Below are positions 12,801-25,007 of a DNA stretch of 64,000 bases, piece by piece. Origin of the DNA: Nymphalis io (Eukaryota; Arthropoda; Insecta; Lepidoptera; Nymphalidae); assembly GCF_905147045.1 (NCBI RefSeq), contig NC_065918.1:9734001-9798000 (forward strand), read 5' to 3'. Made by a program: the position numbers and the translations under genes. Numbering within the stretch: the stretch's first letter is position 1; each line of letters opens with the position of its first letter. The notes beneath the pieces are model-generated. The model saw only the letters and a program-made list of their open reading frames with translations. It had not been told where the DNA came from and did not search any database.

Positions 12801-15800
12801 AGAATAAAATATTGTACTAGAACTCAAAGGTTAACTTCAAGCTGTTTATTTGGAATTAGAGACAAGAATGTCTGAAAGAAATTACTACTTCCAATTATAA
12901 TATTAACCTCTGTAAGCTAGTCTACTATAACAAAAAAATACAATAAACATTTACTCGTTGAACGATAATTGTAATAATATTTTGACGTATTCGATAACTT
13001 TTTCTTTATTATTTTTGTAAAAATAATTTTCATGTAAATTATTTTTTCTAGTGTACATAGACGCGGGAATTGGATCCACGAATCCAGTCAAATTAACTTT
13101 TGTCACGAGCGGCAACTCATTTGAAAGGATATGGAAAGTGAGAGTTACTCAAATACCTTGCAGTACTATTTATAAAGGTAAAAACAATATCTTTCTTAAT
13201 CCAGAAGTTAGTATGATAAAAAGTTAGTGGCTTTAAAGCCTGTAAAACAGCTACAAGGGAAGATATAGCTTTATCTATATATATATATAGCCCAATCAAA
13301 ATGGAGACGTTTTTGCGTTTGTAGTGCACACCGTAAGCGGATAAAAAAATTAACAAATATTTTTATATTTATTTATTTTATAGGTAATTAATCTTGTACA
13401 TATTAAACGTAATATTTAATCATTAGTTTATTTTACTACGAAATTTCTGGTTTCATAGTCATCCTCGTCTATACTTTTATCCGATAAATGATATATGTTA
13501 ATGATATTCATTATAATTTACTAGGAAGTATGACTTGGTTCAAGCCCGTCTGGTTAGGTACCACCCACTCATCTGATATTCTACTGCTAAACAGCAATAT
13601 TTGGTACTGTTTGTTACGGTTTAAAGGGTGAATGAGCCTGTGTAACTATAGGCACAAGGGACGTATTATCTTCGTTTCCAAGGTTGGTGGTGTATTGGCG
13701 ATGTAAGGATATATGTAGTATATAATACTTATAACATCGCCAACATCTATGGGTAGTGGTAACCGCCCACCTACCTATAACATAAAAAAACAGTACAAAC
13801 TTGAAACTGTTAAATATATTTGTTCAATTCCCACATTTACTGGTATTCCAAGTAATAATTCTATGCCTTTTTATTATAAAGCTTTTTATTTATGAAAATA
13901 CACAGTACCTATGACATTAACTCGGTACAAAATATGAATACAGCTTAATTTAAATAAATAATATTTAAAATACACATATAGTGTTTGTATATACTGTTAG
14001 TATTTACATAAATTTCAAATATTACTATCCTCATTAATTTTCACAGTACTTAAATTATTTGTACTTTTAACGATTTAATTATATTAACATTAAAATGTCC
14101 ATGTTGCGAAGCCATAAGTCTAGCCCCTACGATAAACCAACACAACGCGCCTAAAGAAGATTTCACTCCAAAAAATTACTGCAGGCTCTAGTCTGAATTT
14201 TCCTCAATAGCACGTAGAAAAACATTTCTCTACTCCTCTACAGCTATAGCAGTAAATTTTTGCTCAGCTAATGTAATTATATTATAGCTAATGTAATTAT
14301 TATAGCATTCATTTTAATTATGACATTTATTGTTCGACGTAATTTTTCACTCCCCCCATGTAATTAATTATGAGCTAATTAGTAAGAAATTATTAATAAG
14401 CGTAAATAAAACTAAATACGTACATAAAACTGTCAAGTTCTAACGCTTCTTATGAATTCAAGGTTCTTGGTAGCTAGCTCGAACTGGTTTATTTCGGTTT
14501 TAGTCACTGTCTGCATTAAACAAACGCAAAAACGTGTCGAAGCTGATTTATTTGTACCGCATTGTTAGTGTAAAAATTGTATATCTCGAATAGTTACCAA
14601 AAAATAAACAAAAAATGAGATAATTACTGATTGACTTAATTTGTAAAATTGACTTAATAATTATGTTAAAACTTTAACGTCGGTTAGTTATAATGATAGA
14701 GTTTATTGATTCCTTTAAAAAAATATTATTGACTGATTTTCGACACAGCGACGTGAATCGCCGCAATAAAAGAAACAAGCCATCTTTGAATAAGTTAAAA
14801 TACAACGTGAGACTCTGAACTCTGATAGTCCAATGAGTCAGCAATTCGAACTAGAATTTTAGCTCAGGGCTCTTTTAATTATCCGTAGCCATATAAGTCA
14901 ACCACAATCAAACTCCTATCGCAAAATGTAATCAATAAATTTGAATACGATCTAGTTCTAAACAATTCCAATAATAATTTCCTCTTGCGGCTTTTTCTGA
15001 TCGTTATATATATTTTTTTAATACATCATGTTACTTACAATTTTGAAAAATATTAGTATATATATGAAACTTGTGCATTTTTTATTGTGTAAATTTATGG
15101 TATATTTTATGTATTAGCTGACGAGGGTTGCTTACAATACTACACTGGTGTTTCTGGTCAGCTAAAATCTTTCAACTACGAACCACTATCTGGACTGCAG
15201 CTCAGTAACCAGGACTATGGAATCTGTGTCAGAATGGAAAGGAACTTTTGTGGTATTCAGTACACAGCTTGCCCTGATCCAGGTAATATATTTTATTTGA
15301 TATCTACGCAGTCATGATCTGTAGAGTAACCTTATTAAATTTATATATGTTAATACTTAAGACTTTAATGTAAATAATTCTTATAAAAAATAAAAATAAT
15401 AAAAATAATGGTCTATCTAAAAATGCTCTTTCTATGTTAGATAATAGAAGATAGAATCTCGTTACCTTAATCATATTAGTATATAATATAGTATAAAAAG
15501 TAACAGCCTCTGAATTTCCCACTGCTGGGCTATTTTTTTATATTATATGTAGGCGGACAAGCACATGGGCCACCTGATGGTAAGTGGTCACCAACGCCCA
15601 TAGACATTGGCATTGTAAGAAGAGTTAACCATCGCTAACATCGCCAAAGCGCCACTAACCTTGAGAACTAAGCTGTTATGTCCCTTGTGCCTGTAATTAC
15701 ATTGACTCACTCACCCTTCAAACTGGAACACAGCAATACCAAGTACTGCTGTTTTGCGATAGAATATCTGATGAGTGGGTGGTACCTACCCAGACGAGCT

Positions 15801-18800
15801 TACACAAAGCCCTACCACCAGTAAAAGCAAAGGCTTCCTCTCCTTTTTTGAGGAGAAGGTGTTGGGATTAACGCACCACGCTGTTCCAATGCGGGTTGGT
15901 GGAATATATATGTGGCAGGATTTCATTGAAATTAGACACATGCAGGTTACCTCACGATGTTTTCCTTCACCTTGCACGAAATGAATTATAAATACAAATT
16001 AAGTACATAAAAAATAAGTGGTGCTTGCGCGGGCTTGTACCCATGATCATCGGTTGAGATTCACGCGATCTAACAACTAGGTCATTTGAATAAGCCATTT
16101 CATGCTTCCACGGAAATAAGTGCGATTCAAATCACATGGATGCATATTTGCGGAACGGACCGAATACAAAATTTACAAAGGACAGAATCATTTTGAGTTG
16201 AATCATTTTGAATGCATAAATTTCAATTCTCTTTTTCAAATTAATGTAACAGTTATATATTCAGTATATAAGCACGTTGTTTGTTCTAAGTGCTTTTGTC
16301 CGTAATATGTATTAAGTATAGAGTTTACTTAACTAAACTCACATAACGTGAAATACGAGAAATTATAGGAAAGAAATTTAGTCTAGGTAACAAATGCACA
16401 CTTCAGTTCCATGTACGAAAGCTGAAATCAATTTGTGTTCGGACTTAGTTAAATTTGTTTACATAAAGCTTAATGGTCAATTAAATTATTACTCTTTTTA
16501 CTATTTATAAAAATAACGAGTAAGTTTGATTTTTGAAATAAAACATTTTAATACGCGCTTTACGCTACGTGGCACAAGCAAACAAATATGCCTTGTACAA
16601 CCTATCCGCCTGTTCTTCTATGCTAATACAACTGATAGCAAGCTCCACTTCGTTTTACAAGCGTCTTCAAAACTTATCCTTTCAATGAATTTTAAATCAG
16701 TTCCAACTAAATGACTGACAAGATTTTTTGCAAATTTGCAAGTTTTGATACACACACATGCTTTGTGGATAAATTAAAAGCTTGTTAATGCAAAAAAACG
16801 GCAATCAAAATATATTTCAATAATAAGCAACACTTATATCCCCATTATATTGTAAGTTTAAGCAAATAATGTTCTTTTTCGTTTAAATATACCTTGAAGT
16901 TATCACTACTTTACGAAGAAGAGAATTCTTAAAGGCAAGAAAAACGTTAACAATTATAAGAGCCCACAAAGCGAAATGAACACGTAAAAGCTCGCCATAC
17001 TAAAAGCTCGCCAGCGGGCACTTTGAGCAAAAGACAAATTTTACTCTCCATTGTTTTCCGCTCTCCACTTGCAAGCATAACTTTGCTATTGTAATGTTTT
17101 ACATGAAATTTATCTTTCTCAAACTGTTATTCAACTTTCCTCAACTTAGCAAAATGTTAATTTTGTAATAAGAATAAGTCAACATCGTATATAGAAAGTT
17201 GCATTTCATTTTGTGTTAATGTTGTTTTGTTTTCAAACCCGCAGATAACGCACACCTAATTAATTAGTATACAGAAGTATGAGCAATTTTTGAAAACACA
17301 TTGACATATAGTTAAGGAAATTAATAACTCATAAATGTTCCACGTCTAGGCTCCTCAACTTCCGAGGGCGTTTTCAGTTTAAGATAAGCTATCTGCCACA
17401 TGTGCCATATTTCATACGACACGTGCATTTCCTTGCAATTATTTTTATCTTATTACCATCCAGTACTGGAAAATGACGCCATAAATTAAAAAATACAATG
17501 ATTTTTTTCCGGAATTAAGCCCGCCTGTTTATTATGTTTTTAATTGATAATTTTAAATTTTATTAATTTAAGCGAGTGCTACAAAGGTCGTGTCTCTTAT
17601 TAAAAGATTTTCCTTAATCGAGTTTCAATAAGGTCATAGTGACTTTGTAACTACAAAGGTGATCTAAAAATAGTAACAGCTTAGTAAACAGTAGACTATG
17701 TCTCCTAAAGAACTCAATTTACATTGCATTAACATGTTAAGATAGTTGAATTTAATATAAGAATTTTAATGAATGAAGCCTTATAAATTCAAGTGGTAGT
17801 CTTTTATAAATAATTTAAGTTAAACTTTAAAAAGAATAAATATTCACTTTGTATATTGTTACCTTCTTAAAATAAACTTTGTATAGCGATTGTGAAGACC
17901 CGCAATTCTTCGTCTTCTTTTCTTAAATGCCATATTGCAAATGACAGTAAGAGAGACGTTAGCGATTCCTAAATTTATTTTAGATGTTTTACTGTAATTT
18001 CCTAATTATTGTTATATAATAGCTACAATAGAAATATTAATATCATTGCTTGTTATTTATATAAAGCCTAAACATTAGCTACCTTAAAGAGAACGACCAC
18101 TCCCATATAACAAAAAGTTACATTTGCTTCAATTTTAATTCGCTTAATGACTAATTTAACTTATCGTTGATAATTATAACTCTGAACACTCATCGGAAAC
18201 AAAGTCTGACAGGAGTTGTTGGTAACTTCGAGATGAAGTTATTTTATAGTCTTCTGGGAATCTAAGCCTCATTGCTTGTATAGCACAGGTGGACCTAGGC
18301 TAAAAGCTAGAGAAAACATTTTAATACACAATGTTACATATAGATTACTATTATCTATATGTAATTACGTTTGATCAGTGATAAAAATGATCTCCAAGGG
18401 AATGTAAATATTTTATAATAATTTATTTTAACTTGAAACAGACAAATATTAAAAATTAAATTAATTGAAATACACTATAAACCTTTATATCTACCAATAT
18501 ATATTATATATGTATATTTCTGGATACATTTTAGTTAAATTGATGTAAAAATCACACTAATTGATTTGTGAATTTCAGTAAACAATCGTTCCCGTTCATT
18601 TACTCTCAGCGGAAACAGCAATAACCCCGTTAATGCAATGATTGGATCGGGAGCTGGGCCAAATAATTGCGCAAATGATTGGTTATTGGTACCATGTGCT
18701 GCAAATGTTGGTCGTATACAACCCGCACAAGCTTTGTGTACCGATAGGATATGCGGAGGCACGTTTTCAGCAGATCTTTCTATGCAGTCTTCATCCGTGC

Positions 18801-21090
18801 TGAGTAAGAAAATTTACACTTTATTGACACCCCTGTACAACCATTAAGCGTCTCAAGACATGCTCCAATTTCGGTTACTTGTAATAAATAGTTAATTTAT
18901 ATCTATATACTATTAATACGTTTTATTTTTCAAAATGAGTGAAATAGTTTTTGTGTTAAGAAAATATTCGTAAAAAAGGGTGAACCACAGATGATACTAT
19001 AATAGTATTCCCTGGAAGCCTAAATTAACCATTTGAAAATACATGTAAAATGTGAGCATTAAATCTAAAATGTATTTTGAAATTAGATTTTCAACGTATT
19101 TACATGAAGAGTAGATTAGTTTGAACTCAATTTATACTTCCCTTTGACTAAGTTACATGTAGGAGTGTTACAACATTTGGGAGTAATATGTTTTACAATA
19201 ATTAAAGGCACAGGTATTTTATGTGGGACATTGTATCCCCAGCGGTAACAGACACGCCGCTAATGTTTAATATCATTAATGTTCGCTATTTAATCACATT
19301 ACGTCATGTCGTGAGTATTTGAAAGAAATATTGGGACTGTAATTGTTTTTAATATCATTCTATTTAATATTCTATCATCTACTTTTTATTTTTTAATCAT
19401 CTCAAATAATAAGTATGCAATAGCTATAGCAAATAAAAAATAAGTCACTAAAAGATAATAAATAAGTGCCTGACACTCAGATGGCGTAATATTCTACTGT
19501 TCTCGTCTCGTCGCTCAGAGTGTCGCCTGAGAGCTTCGACTTACGTCCATAGCTCTTTTGTCGAAAGTGATTTTGGCCTACCTCGCGGATGACATGCACC
19601 AGACTGTTGGTGGCATCGTCGTTGTCTTGCTTGGTTTCCAACATGGCAAATCGGTGCTGTAGTTCCAACTGAAAGTTGTCGCAACCAGCCTCGACCTGTG
19701 GTAGAGTTGGTCTAAGAGATGACTTCATTAACCGCGATCGTTTGATTTTAGTGATAATATTGGTGTCACTTACCAGGCGGTAATCACTTCCAGTGTTTAC
19801 CCTGTTGATCACGGAGATCAACAGGTTTTTATATGTATACATATTATACAATTGCCGCGTCGGTATAATGGCTAATTTATAAGACTGTATATCCTGATTA
19901 TAACCCAGGATAAAATCAATTAGCGTCCCGGGTCCACTGTAGGTCAAATGTAGGTCACATGTCGACGCAGAACACAATTCAATTATATATAACTTCATTA
20001 AAGTCTAGTAGTTTCACGTGATACAAAACCCGTTAGACTCTTCATAGTATAGCTTTTTTCTGCAAAGCTGTGGAATAATAATATAAAAGTGCTTTTATAT
20101 GACACAGTGAACGTGCTCTTACCAATTATTGCAAGTACAGCTCCGATGGGGTGACTGCATCTGCAGTAATGTATTCAAATGACCATTAATGCTAATGTTA
20201 TGAGTGCTCTCGTCATCCGATCGCTCAACTTTGCGCAGAGGCTATAATATATAATATCGTAACCAATGAGGTTAATCCGATGTGCGATTATTGCTAGTTG
20301 AAAACTTTGGTCATCTGATCGCTCACATCACGAGCTTGGACATTGTCATACAATCAAATATCTGATCAAATTTATGCTTATGAGGTGATTTAACTAATAG
20401 AAACATAACCGATCTCGTAGGATAACTAACAATTCATCAGAATTTAAACGATGTTACACGATGTCGATGAATTAAGTTGTAATATTTTTACCGTATATTC
20501 TTATTGTACATAGCTTACCATGGCCTGTGACTTACCTTTCCGCACTAGCTTGAGCCAAATTGCCTTGGTAATAGTGCCCTGGCTAGCGCTCATTCGCCTT
20601 TAAGGGACGTCAGATCCACCAAAAGTTGCTATGGCATCATGGCAAGTCCCGTGTAATCAAAAGCTGTGGAAAGCCTTTACAGTGCTAATGCCTATTGATA
20701 GTGACCACTATCCCATTAACTAAAACTTAAGTCAGCCTTTATTTGTACTATAAATGAAAAAAAAACAATAGACGTGCTAAAATTTTTGAAATGATTGTAT
20801 TCTTTATGTGATATTACAATTATTACTAACGGTTTGTAACAGTCCATAAATATCTCACCGCTGTAATACGAGAAATTATAAGCAGAATTTTTGAAAAATA
20901 ACTCATGAGCATTCATGAAAAAAAAATCGTTTTAATCTTAATGATCTTTATTACTATATTTTTTACAGGTACAGTAAAACCTTTTCGTCTCTGGTTTCAC
21001 ACCGACAACACTGAATCGCCTATTGACGTAGACAATAGAGGTTTTTGTCTGAACTACGTGCAACAACCGTGCACAAATAATGTTTTGTGA
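6837..21090 (+). CDS. secreted CUB-domain protein, eight exons, 423 aa
   Basis: Exons: 6837-7053, 9341-9493, 10365-10500, 12410-12537, 13052-13177, 15118-15282, 18579-18803, 20969-21090 (TGA 21088-21090). All junctions have AG/GT and matching phases; the total is 1272 nt. Start: the ATG at 6837 opens a clear signal peptide (MLNVRVVLFLAFLNFC); an in-frame ATG at 6789 would bury it. Exon 2 encodes a six-cysteine module (residues about 83-121, ending YCANGFGLCC). A CUB domain covers about 127-245 and holds the block GIGSTNPVKLTF and a closing Cys in VTQIPC. Residues about 256-420 form a second Cys-rich CUB-like region (DEGCLQYYTGVSG, GICVRMERNFCGIQYTAC, final FCLNYVQQPC). Such arthropod proteins are usually extracellular and of unknown partner. 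AATAAA is at 21106-21111. The exon 4 donor (GTTGAG) is weak. No protease domain is present. Confidence 0.85.
8023..8089. repeat. 67-nt near-perfect hairpin in intron 1 of the CUB gene
   Basis: Left arm 8023-8052 and right arm 8060-8089 are inverted repeats of 30 bp with one mismatch. They are separated by a 7-nt loop (TTATTTA). Length and shape resemble a microRNA precursor, but the near-perfect pairing also fits a fold-back element remnant. Confidence 0.85.
8524..8760 (-). mobile_element. C-terminal scrap of a retrotransposon protein
   Basis: An open frame on the minus strand reads LGFETLGPWSSDTKRII, then TSGDPRASAYLAQRLS and QSGNSASVLG. This pattern (ETLGPW ... GD.RA...L.QR.S.A.Q.GN..S.LG) is the one I associate with the C-terminal end of polymerase-like proteins of insect and other animal retroelements. 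No RT motifs remain. The assignment is from memory of the pattern, so the element type is left open. Confidence 0.45.
9658..9966 (-). repeat. tRNA-derived SINE (family C), near full length
   Basis: On the minus strand it begins with the tRNA-like head GCCGAGATGGCCCAGTGGTA (A box) followed by GGGTTCAAACCCGGGC (B box). The body holds 'gtgaaggaaaacatcgtgag' and 'ccaacccgcattggagc'. The 3' part is 'tttagcccagcagtgggaca'. The copy at 23237-23545 (+) is almost identical, which suggests fairly recent activity. Confidence 0.8.
10215..10315 (-). repeat. degenerate family C SINE fragment
   Basis: Matches the head half of family C: 'gaattaagcacataaaattcattggtacttg' in decayed form, and 'gatttagattcac'. 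Confidence 0.45.
10501..12409 (+). other. intron 3 of the CUB gene
   Basis: Donor GTAGAT at 10501, acceptor AG at 12408-12409. It contains a family E repeat at 10517-10775. The rest is AT-rich with no coding signal; the small minus-strand frame at 10902-11168 is low complexity. Confidence 0.65.
10517..10775 (+). repeat. interspersed repeat family E
   Basis: Head 'aactagctaaaggcggacgc' then 'acttcgtacatgttgaac'; middle 'atagcctatgttactcgccg'; tail 'aagtagacttttagtttatccatac'. The order head-middle-tail matches the widespread lepidopteran repeat also seen in pieces at 3812-3900 and 4545-5140. Confidence 0.45.
13178..15117 (+). other. intron 5 of the CUB gene
   Basis: Donor GTAAAA at 13178, acceptor TTAG ending at 15117. 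It carries a family B repeat at 13535-13785. Nothing else is supported. Around 14265-14310 a roughly 20-bp unit containing GCTAATGTAATTAT is duplicated in tandem. Confidence 0.65.
13535..13785 (-). repeat. interspersed repeat family B
   Basis: Minus-strand copy: 'gcccgtctggttaggtaccacccactcatc', then 'aaagggtgaatgagcc', 'ggcacaagggacgta', and 'acatcgccaacatctatgggtagtgg'. These are the reverse complements of the family B landmarks. About 45 bp near the middle look like a private expansion. Confidence 0.7.
15503..16095 (-). repeat. family C SINE interrupted by a family B repeat
   Basis: The 3' end of a family C SINE (15503-15534, 'acagcctctgaatttcccactgctgggcta') is separated from the rest of the same SINE (15826-16095, starting 'aaaggcttcctctcc'). 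The family B repeat at 15535-15825 sits between. The break falls between GGGCTA and AAAGGC, which are adjacent in the intact copy at 9658-9966, so the family B element inserted into a pre-existing SINE. Confidence 0.75.
15535..15825 (+). repeat. interspersed repeat family B, near full length
   Basis: Starts with a T-rich leader. It contains in order 'ggcggacaagcacatgggcc', 'acctgatggtaagtggtcacc', 'tagacattggcattgtaag', 'ctgttatgtcccttgtgcc', 'gatgagtgggtggtaccta', and ends 'ccctaccaccagta'. Non-coding, about 285 bp. It is inserted inside a family C SINE. Confidence 0.75.
18804..20968 (+). other. intron 7 of the CUB gene
   Basis: Donor GTAAGA at 18804, acceptor TTACAG ending at 20968. It holds a minus-strand RTE fragment (19477-19998). 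A more GC-rich unassigned stretch lies at about 20520-20710 and may be an old repeat. Confidence 0.65.
19477..19998 (-). mobile_element. RTE-type non-LTR retrotransposon fragment
   Basis: The minus-strand open frame (173 codons) contains SVINRVNTGSDYRLV and RSRLMKSSLRPTLPQ, then FQLELQHRFAML. These match the end of the endonuclease domain and the linker of the RTE copy at 35345-36890, which reads [27 protein letters not shown] and [12 protein letters not shown]. The N-terminal part retains IDFILGYN. A catalytic His is replaced (DYR for DHR), so this copy could not cut DNA even if longer. It lies antisense in CUB intron 7. Confidence 0.75.
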
Positions 21091-21435
21091 TTATAGTATA
21101 ATTTTAATAAAATTTTGAGTTAAATCGCAGCTCTTTTCATTTGAATATTAACATAAAATCGTAATGAACATATTTATTATAAAATTTTATTTTACACTGT
21201 GTATATGAACAGAACGTTACAAAAATAAATATTACATGACGTCTTCGTTTTGATTTTTTTTTAATATAATTAAAAAATATTGTGTACAATTGGTATATCA
21301 TATGAACCTCTTCATAAAACCGGCGACACACCTGCAAGCCTCCGGTGTTACAAATGTCCATAGGCGGTGGTAGTCACTTTCTTCGGATGAGTCTACTGGC
21401 CGTATGCTCCCCTATAGTCAATACCGTAAAAAGTC

Positions 21436-21803
21436 AATCAATCAATCAACAGCCAATCGTTGTCCACTGCTGAAGAACATAGGCCTCTCCCAAGATGCGC
21501 CAAAGCTCCCTGTCTTCCGCCTACCGCATCCAGTTGGTGCCCGCCACCTTCTTAAGGTCGTCGGTCCACCTGGCTGGAGGGCGCCCTACGCTGCGCTTGC
21601 CGATTCGCGGTCTCCACTCTAGGACTCGTGTGCTCCAACGGCCATCGGTCCTACGATATACGTGACCAGCCCACTGCCACTTTAGCCTGCTAATTTTGCA
21701 AGCTATGTCGGTGACTCCGGCTCTTTTCCGGATAATCTCATTTCTGATCTTATCCTTCAAAGATACTTCGAGTAGAGCTCGCTCCATAGCACGCTGAGCT
21801 CAG
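21436..21803 (-). mobile_element. RTE retrotransposon 3' end (ORF C-terminus)
   Basis: The minus-strand frame reads KISRLKWQWAGHVYRRTDGR, then RPRIGKRSVGRPPARWTDDL and KKVAGTNWMR. This is the typical C-terminal end of RTE polymerases in insects. Downstream on that strand comes a degenerate block corresponding to the closing 'LGEAFVQQW' region in other copies, then ATTGATTGATTGAC repeats near 21430-21450. It is 5'-truncated: no RT catalytic motifs remain. Confidence 0.8.
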
Positions 21804-22459
21804 CCCGTAAAAAGTACAACAAATTTATATGAATTATTTCTATGTAAAACTGATACATATTCAAATGAATGTGAATGGTATCGTGAAATATATTTATTTA
21901 AATTTATTTATTTTCAAATAATGTTGCATCAAATACAAATACAATATCACACAAGTCATGAAGAAAACACAAAAGACCATAAATATAAATAAGGAATAAA
22001 AATTAAATTACTAAAATATATATATACTATAATATTTATAAATTATATTATATATAATAGGGGCCCCACATGCCCCTTTTACGCCATTAATTTATTGATT
22101 AGAATTTAATTTTCAATATTATTGAAGGACTAAGATAACTCACAGAACATAGCGAATGCATTCTGCGACTCTTCTCAGGCTCTGTATATATGCTTTATGA
22201 GTACCGCCCTGCGCCTGATATTGCAGAATTGTATGTATTTGTATCAATATTGAAATAGCTTAAAAATTATTTAAAGTACTCTTTTAATTTAAATAAAACA
22301 GGGTAAAATTCATAGTTGACTCTATTTAATTTGAAAAATTAATTGAAGTCAACTGAATAATGTAAAATAAGTGTAAAGTATGAGATTCGTAAGTTTATAT
22401 CATAATATTCTAAACACTGAAACTGGAAAAAATATGAACCACTACTCACACTGCCAATG

Positions 22460-22600
22460 CGCAACCAATTATGGGAAGTAAAGTGTTGTGTCCCTTGTGC
22501 CTTTACTTAACCTGGTTTACTAGCCTTTTAAACTAGCGAATGGGGACCACTGGTACACTTGCAGACGGACTTACACGAGGTCCAACCCAGTGCTAGGTCG
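22460..22600 (+). repeat. family B repeat fragment
   Basis: Keeps 'tgttgtgtcccttgtgcct', 'cttttaaactagcgaatggg' and 'ggtacacttgcagacggactt'. These are decayed forms of the second half of family B. Confidence 0.5.
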
Positions 22601-23049
22601 GAGTGTAACGATTACATAATAATAATAAGAACATTAACCAAAAGATATAATAAAGGTACAAACCATAAAAAAAGTTAAACTATATGATTATGATAATTTA
22701 GTGAAAAGGTCGCAGCCTCAGTTATGCTGCTTTTCAGCCTACGCCATGTACATTTGCTGTTATTTGTTTATTATATCAATTGATCTAATCTTTTCAATCA
22801 ATCAATCTTTTTAATCCGAAAAGTACAAAGTAATTAACACAGATAAAATCAAATCAAATAATCTGAAGGCGGAATCGCCAAGACGACATCGGAAGCGCAG
22901 GGCACTACCTACCTTTTCTCGAAGCGATTCGTCGTTTTTTGTTTTTTTTTTTATGTAAGAGAGATATCCCACCAAAAACATCTTCATGTAAAGTAACGCC
23001 AAGACGAGTACATGTTGCTAGCACAGTAGAAAATAGTATTTAATTAAAT

Positions 23050-23120
23050 GTAAAACTACCACCGGTTCAGAATGTAGCTTCTACCAAGAAGAACCAGCAA
23101 GAAACTTGTTATGAATAATT
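23050..23120 (-). repeat. interspersed repeat family D
   Basis: Reads 'actaccaccggttcagaatg' then 'ttctaccaagaagaaccagc' and 'aagaaacttg'. The reverse complement is at 45035-45115. The phrase is a recurrent lepidopteran repeat to my knowledge. Confidence 0.55.
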
Positions 23121-23236
23121 GTAAAATTTTATTACATAAACGTAAATACCATCCCTCAGGAAGGATTTATTGACTTTGCAAATTCGGAAACTATATATAT
23201 AATAATGATTATATAATAACTGTTACTGTTTCTTTC

Positions 23237-23545
23237 AAGCCGAGACGGCCCTGTGGTAAGACCGCGTGAATCTTAAACGATGATCGTGGGTTCAAACCCG
23301 GGCAAGCACCACTGAATTTTCATGTGCTTAATTTGTGATTATAATTCATCTCGTGCTTTACGGTGAAGGAAAACATCGTGAGGAAACCTGCATGTGTCTA
23401 ATTTCACTGAAATTCTGCCACATGTAAATTCTACCAACCCGCATTGGAGCAGCGTGGTGGAATAAGCTCCAAACCTTCTCCTCAAAAAGAGGAGAGGAGG
23501 CCTTTAGCCCAGTAGTGGGACATTCACAGGCTGTTAAGGTTACGG
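23237..23545 (+). repeat. tRNA-derived SINE (family C), near full length
   Basis: Head GCCGAGACGGCCCTGTGGTA (A box) and GGGTTCAAACCCGGGC (B box). The body and 3' end ('cctttagcccagtagtggga') match the copy at 9658-9966 with few differences. Confidence 0.8.
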
Positions 23546-23584
23546 TACGGTTTCTTTCAAAAACACAGTGCTGTGCAAACACAG

Positions 23585-23795
23585 CAGCACTCTCGGTTCT
23601 TAAATGGGACGGCAATCCTACACGACAGACAAGAATTCAGTACACACTTCCACTTTCCAGACTCCGGGCTGCTACCGAGAGTTTACGACAAAAAAACCTA
23701 ATAACTTTTATTGGCCTGACGTGGGATTTAAACCCATAACCTCGGGGTCTTTGGCTTTATATCTAGCTACGACATACCAACAAGGCAGTCAATAT
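23585..23795 (-). repeat. tRNA-derived SINE (family A) copy
   Basis: On the minus strand the head 'gactgccttgttggtatgtc' is followed by 'ccgaggttatgggtttaaatcc' and 'ccaataaaagttattagg', then 'agcccggagtctggaaag'. It matches the family A copy at 3008-3325. Its 3' part is shortened. Confidence 0.65.
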
Positions 23796-25007
23796 TCTTG
23801 TAATAATATTGTGACGCCACTGTATACCCAATTTTATGTTAACATCCCAGTGGAGGTCCTCATCTACAAGATTATAAATAGATCGGAGAGCTCATCTTTG
23901 AACATTAAAAACAGTTTCAAAAGATTTGGGGGAAGGCTATATTGAAACTATATATAACGGTAGCCTTCCTCCAAAAGAATATGCCAAAATATACTAATCG
24001 AGCAGTATCAATATCAATTAGTTGTTCTAACCACATTTGCTGCGGAGCTATCTTCCTGTTAGGGACAATAAATGAGGATTCCAAGTTTCGAATCTAATGT
24101 GATTCCCGAAAAAAAATTACAATTGTAAAATTTATATTACAATTTTGCTTTCTCAAATTAGGTAGGGTAAGAAATACGCGTTTTGTTTATTAGCATTCAA
24201 AACTAAATTATTTGTGGTACATTAACCAGCATCACCGATCAGCAGCAAAAAAAGCAACATCACAAATAACTTTGACAAAGAAAGGAAGATAATTAATATA
24301 TACTAAAAATAGAAAAGTTCTTAAAATTGATCCTTATGGAATACCCATTTTTAGCACAGACCCAAAAGAGTTTATTTCATAAATGAAAACTTGTGCTCTT
24401 TGACTTAAGAATGAAGGAATCAGATCAAGAGCTTTACTTTTAACACTGTAATATTTTATAAATAATATTGTTATAGATATCTACTGTAGAATAACATAGT
24501 TTTCACTCGTCATCATTAAACGATTCAAAATTTGAAACCGAATAATTTCATATCATGCATGTCATCTATTTTATACGCAACATTGGCAGAATATTTTGGG
24601 CTGAAATAGCGTAGATACATGCCAGAAAAGAGAAATATATACGATTTAACTATATCGTTGTAAATTAACTGGTAATCAACCACATAACAATGGCACATTA
24701 ATTGACATGCAGAAACTTAAAAACGAGTCGAAAAAAAACGAGAGAGTAAAAATTAAATTAATAAATAATTTTATAATTATATTATGATTTATTGATTTGT
24801 TTTTTATTTTAATTAAAATGTGTTTTATAATAATTAAGGTTTTTTTCTCGTAATTCATAATCTTTTATTCTATTGAATATGACAAACTTCAGTATAATAT
24901 TAGGTCCTTACATATGAAATTGGCGTTTTGTACGTGAGGAATATAAAGTCAATTTTTTTTTTTTGTAAAATATATTTAATTAATCAAAGTATGCACTGTT
25001 GTTATCA

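Larger units (their letters stand above)
15283..18578 (+). other. intron 6 of the CUB gene
   Basis: Donor GTAATA at 15283, acceptor TTTCAG ending at 18578. It contains a family C SINE split by a family B repeat (15503-16095). From about 16100 to 18578 I see only AT-rich sequence; small open frames at 16120-16305 and 16526-16714 lack any supporting feature. Confidence 0.65.
21091..24899. other. intergenic DNA rich in repeats
   Basis: Between the CUB gene and the mariner. It contains an RTE 3' end (21436-21803), repeat fragments at 22460-22600 and 23050-23120, and two SINEs (23237-23545 and 23585-23795). AATAAA at 21106-21111 belongs to the CUB gene. The rest is AT-rich with no supported gene. 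Confidence 0.5.

Noticed and set aside
15775..15984. Overlapping open frames on both strands
   Set aside because: They lie entirely inside the family B and family C repeats and recur at other copies, for example 9593-9868 and 23358-23615.
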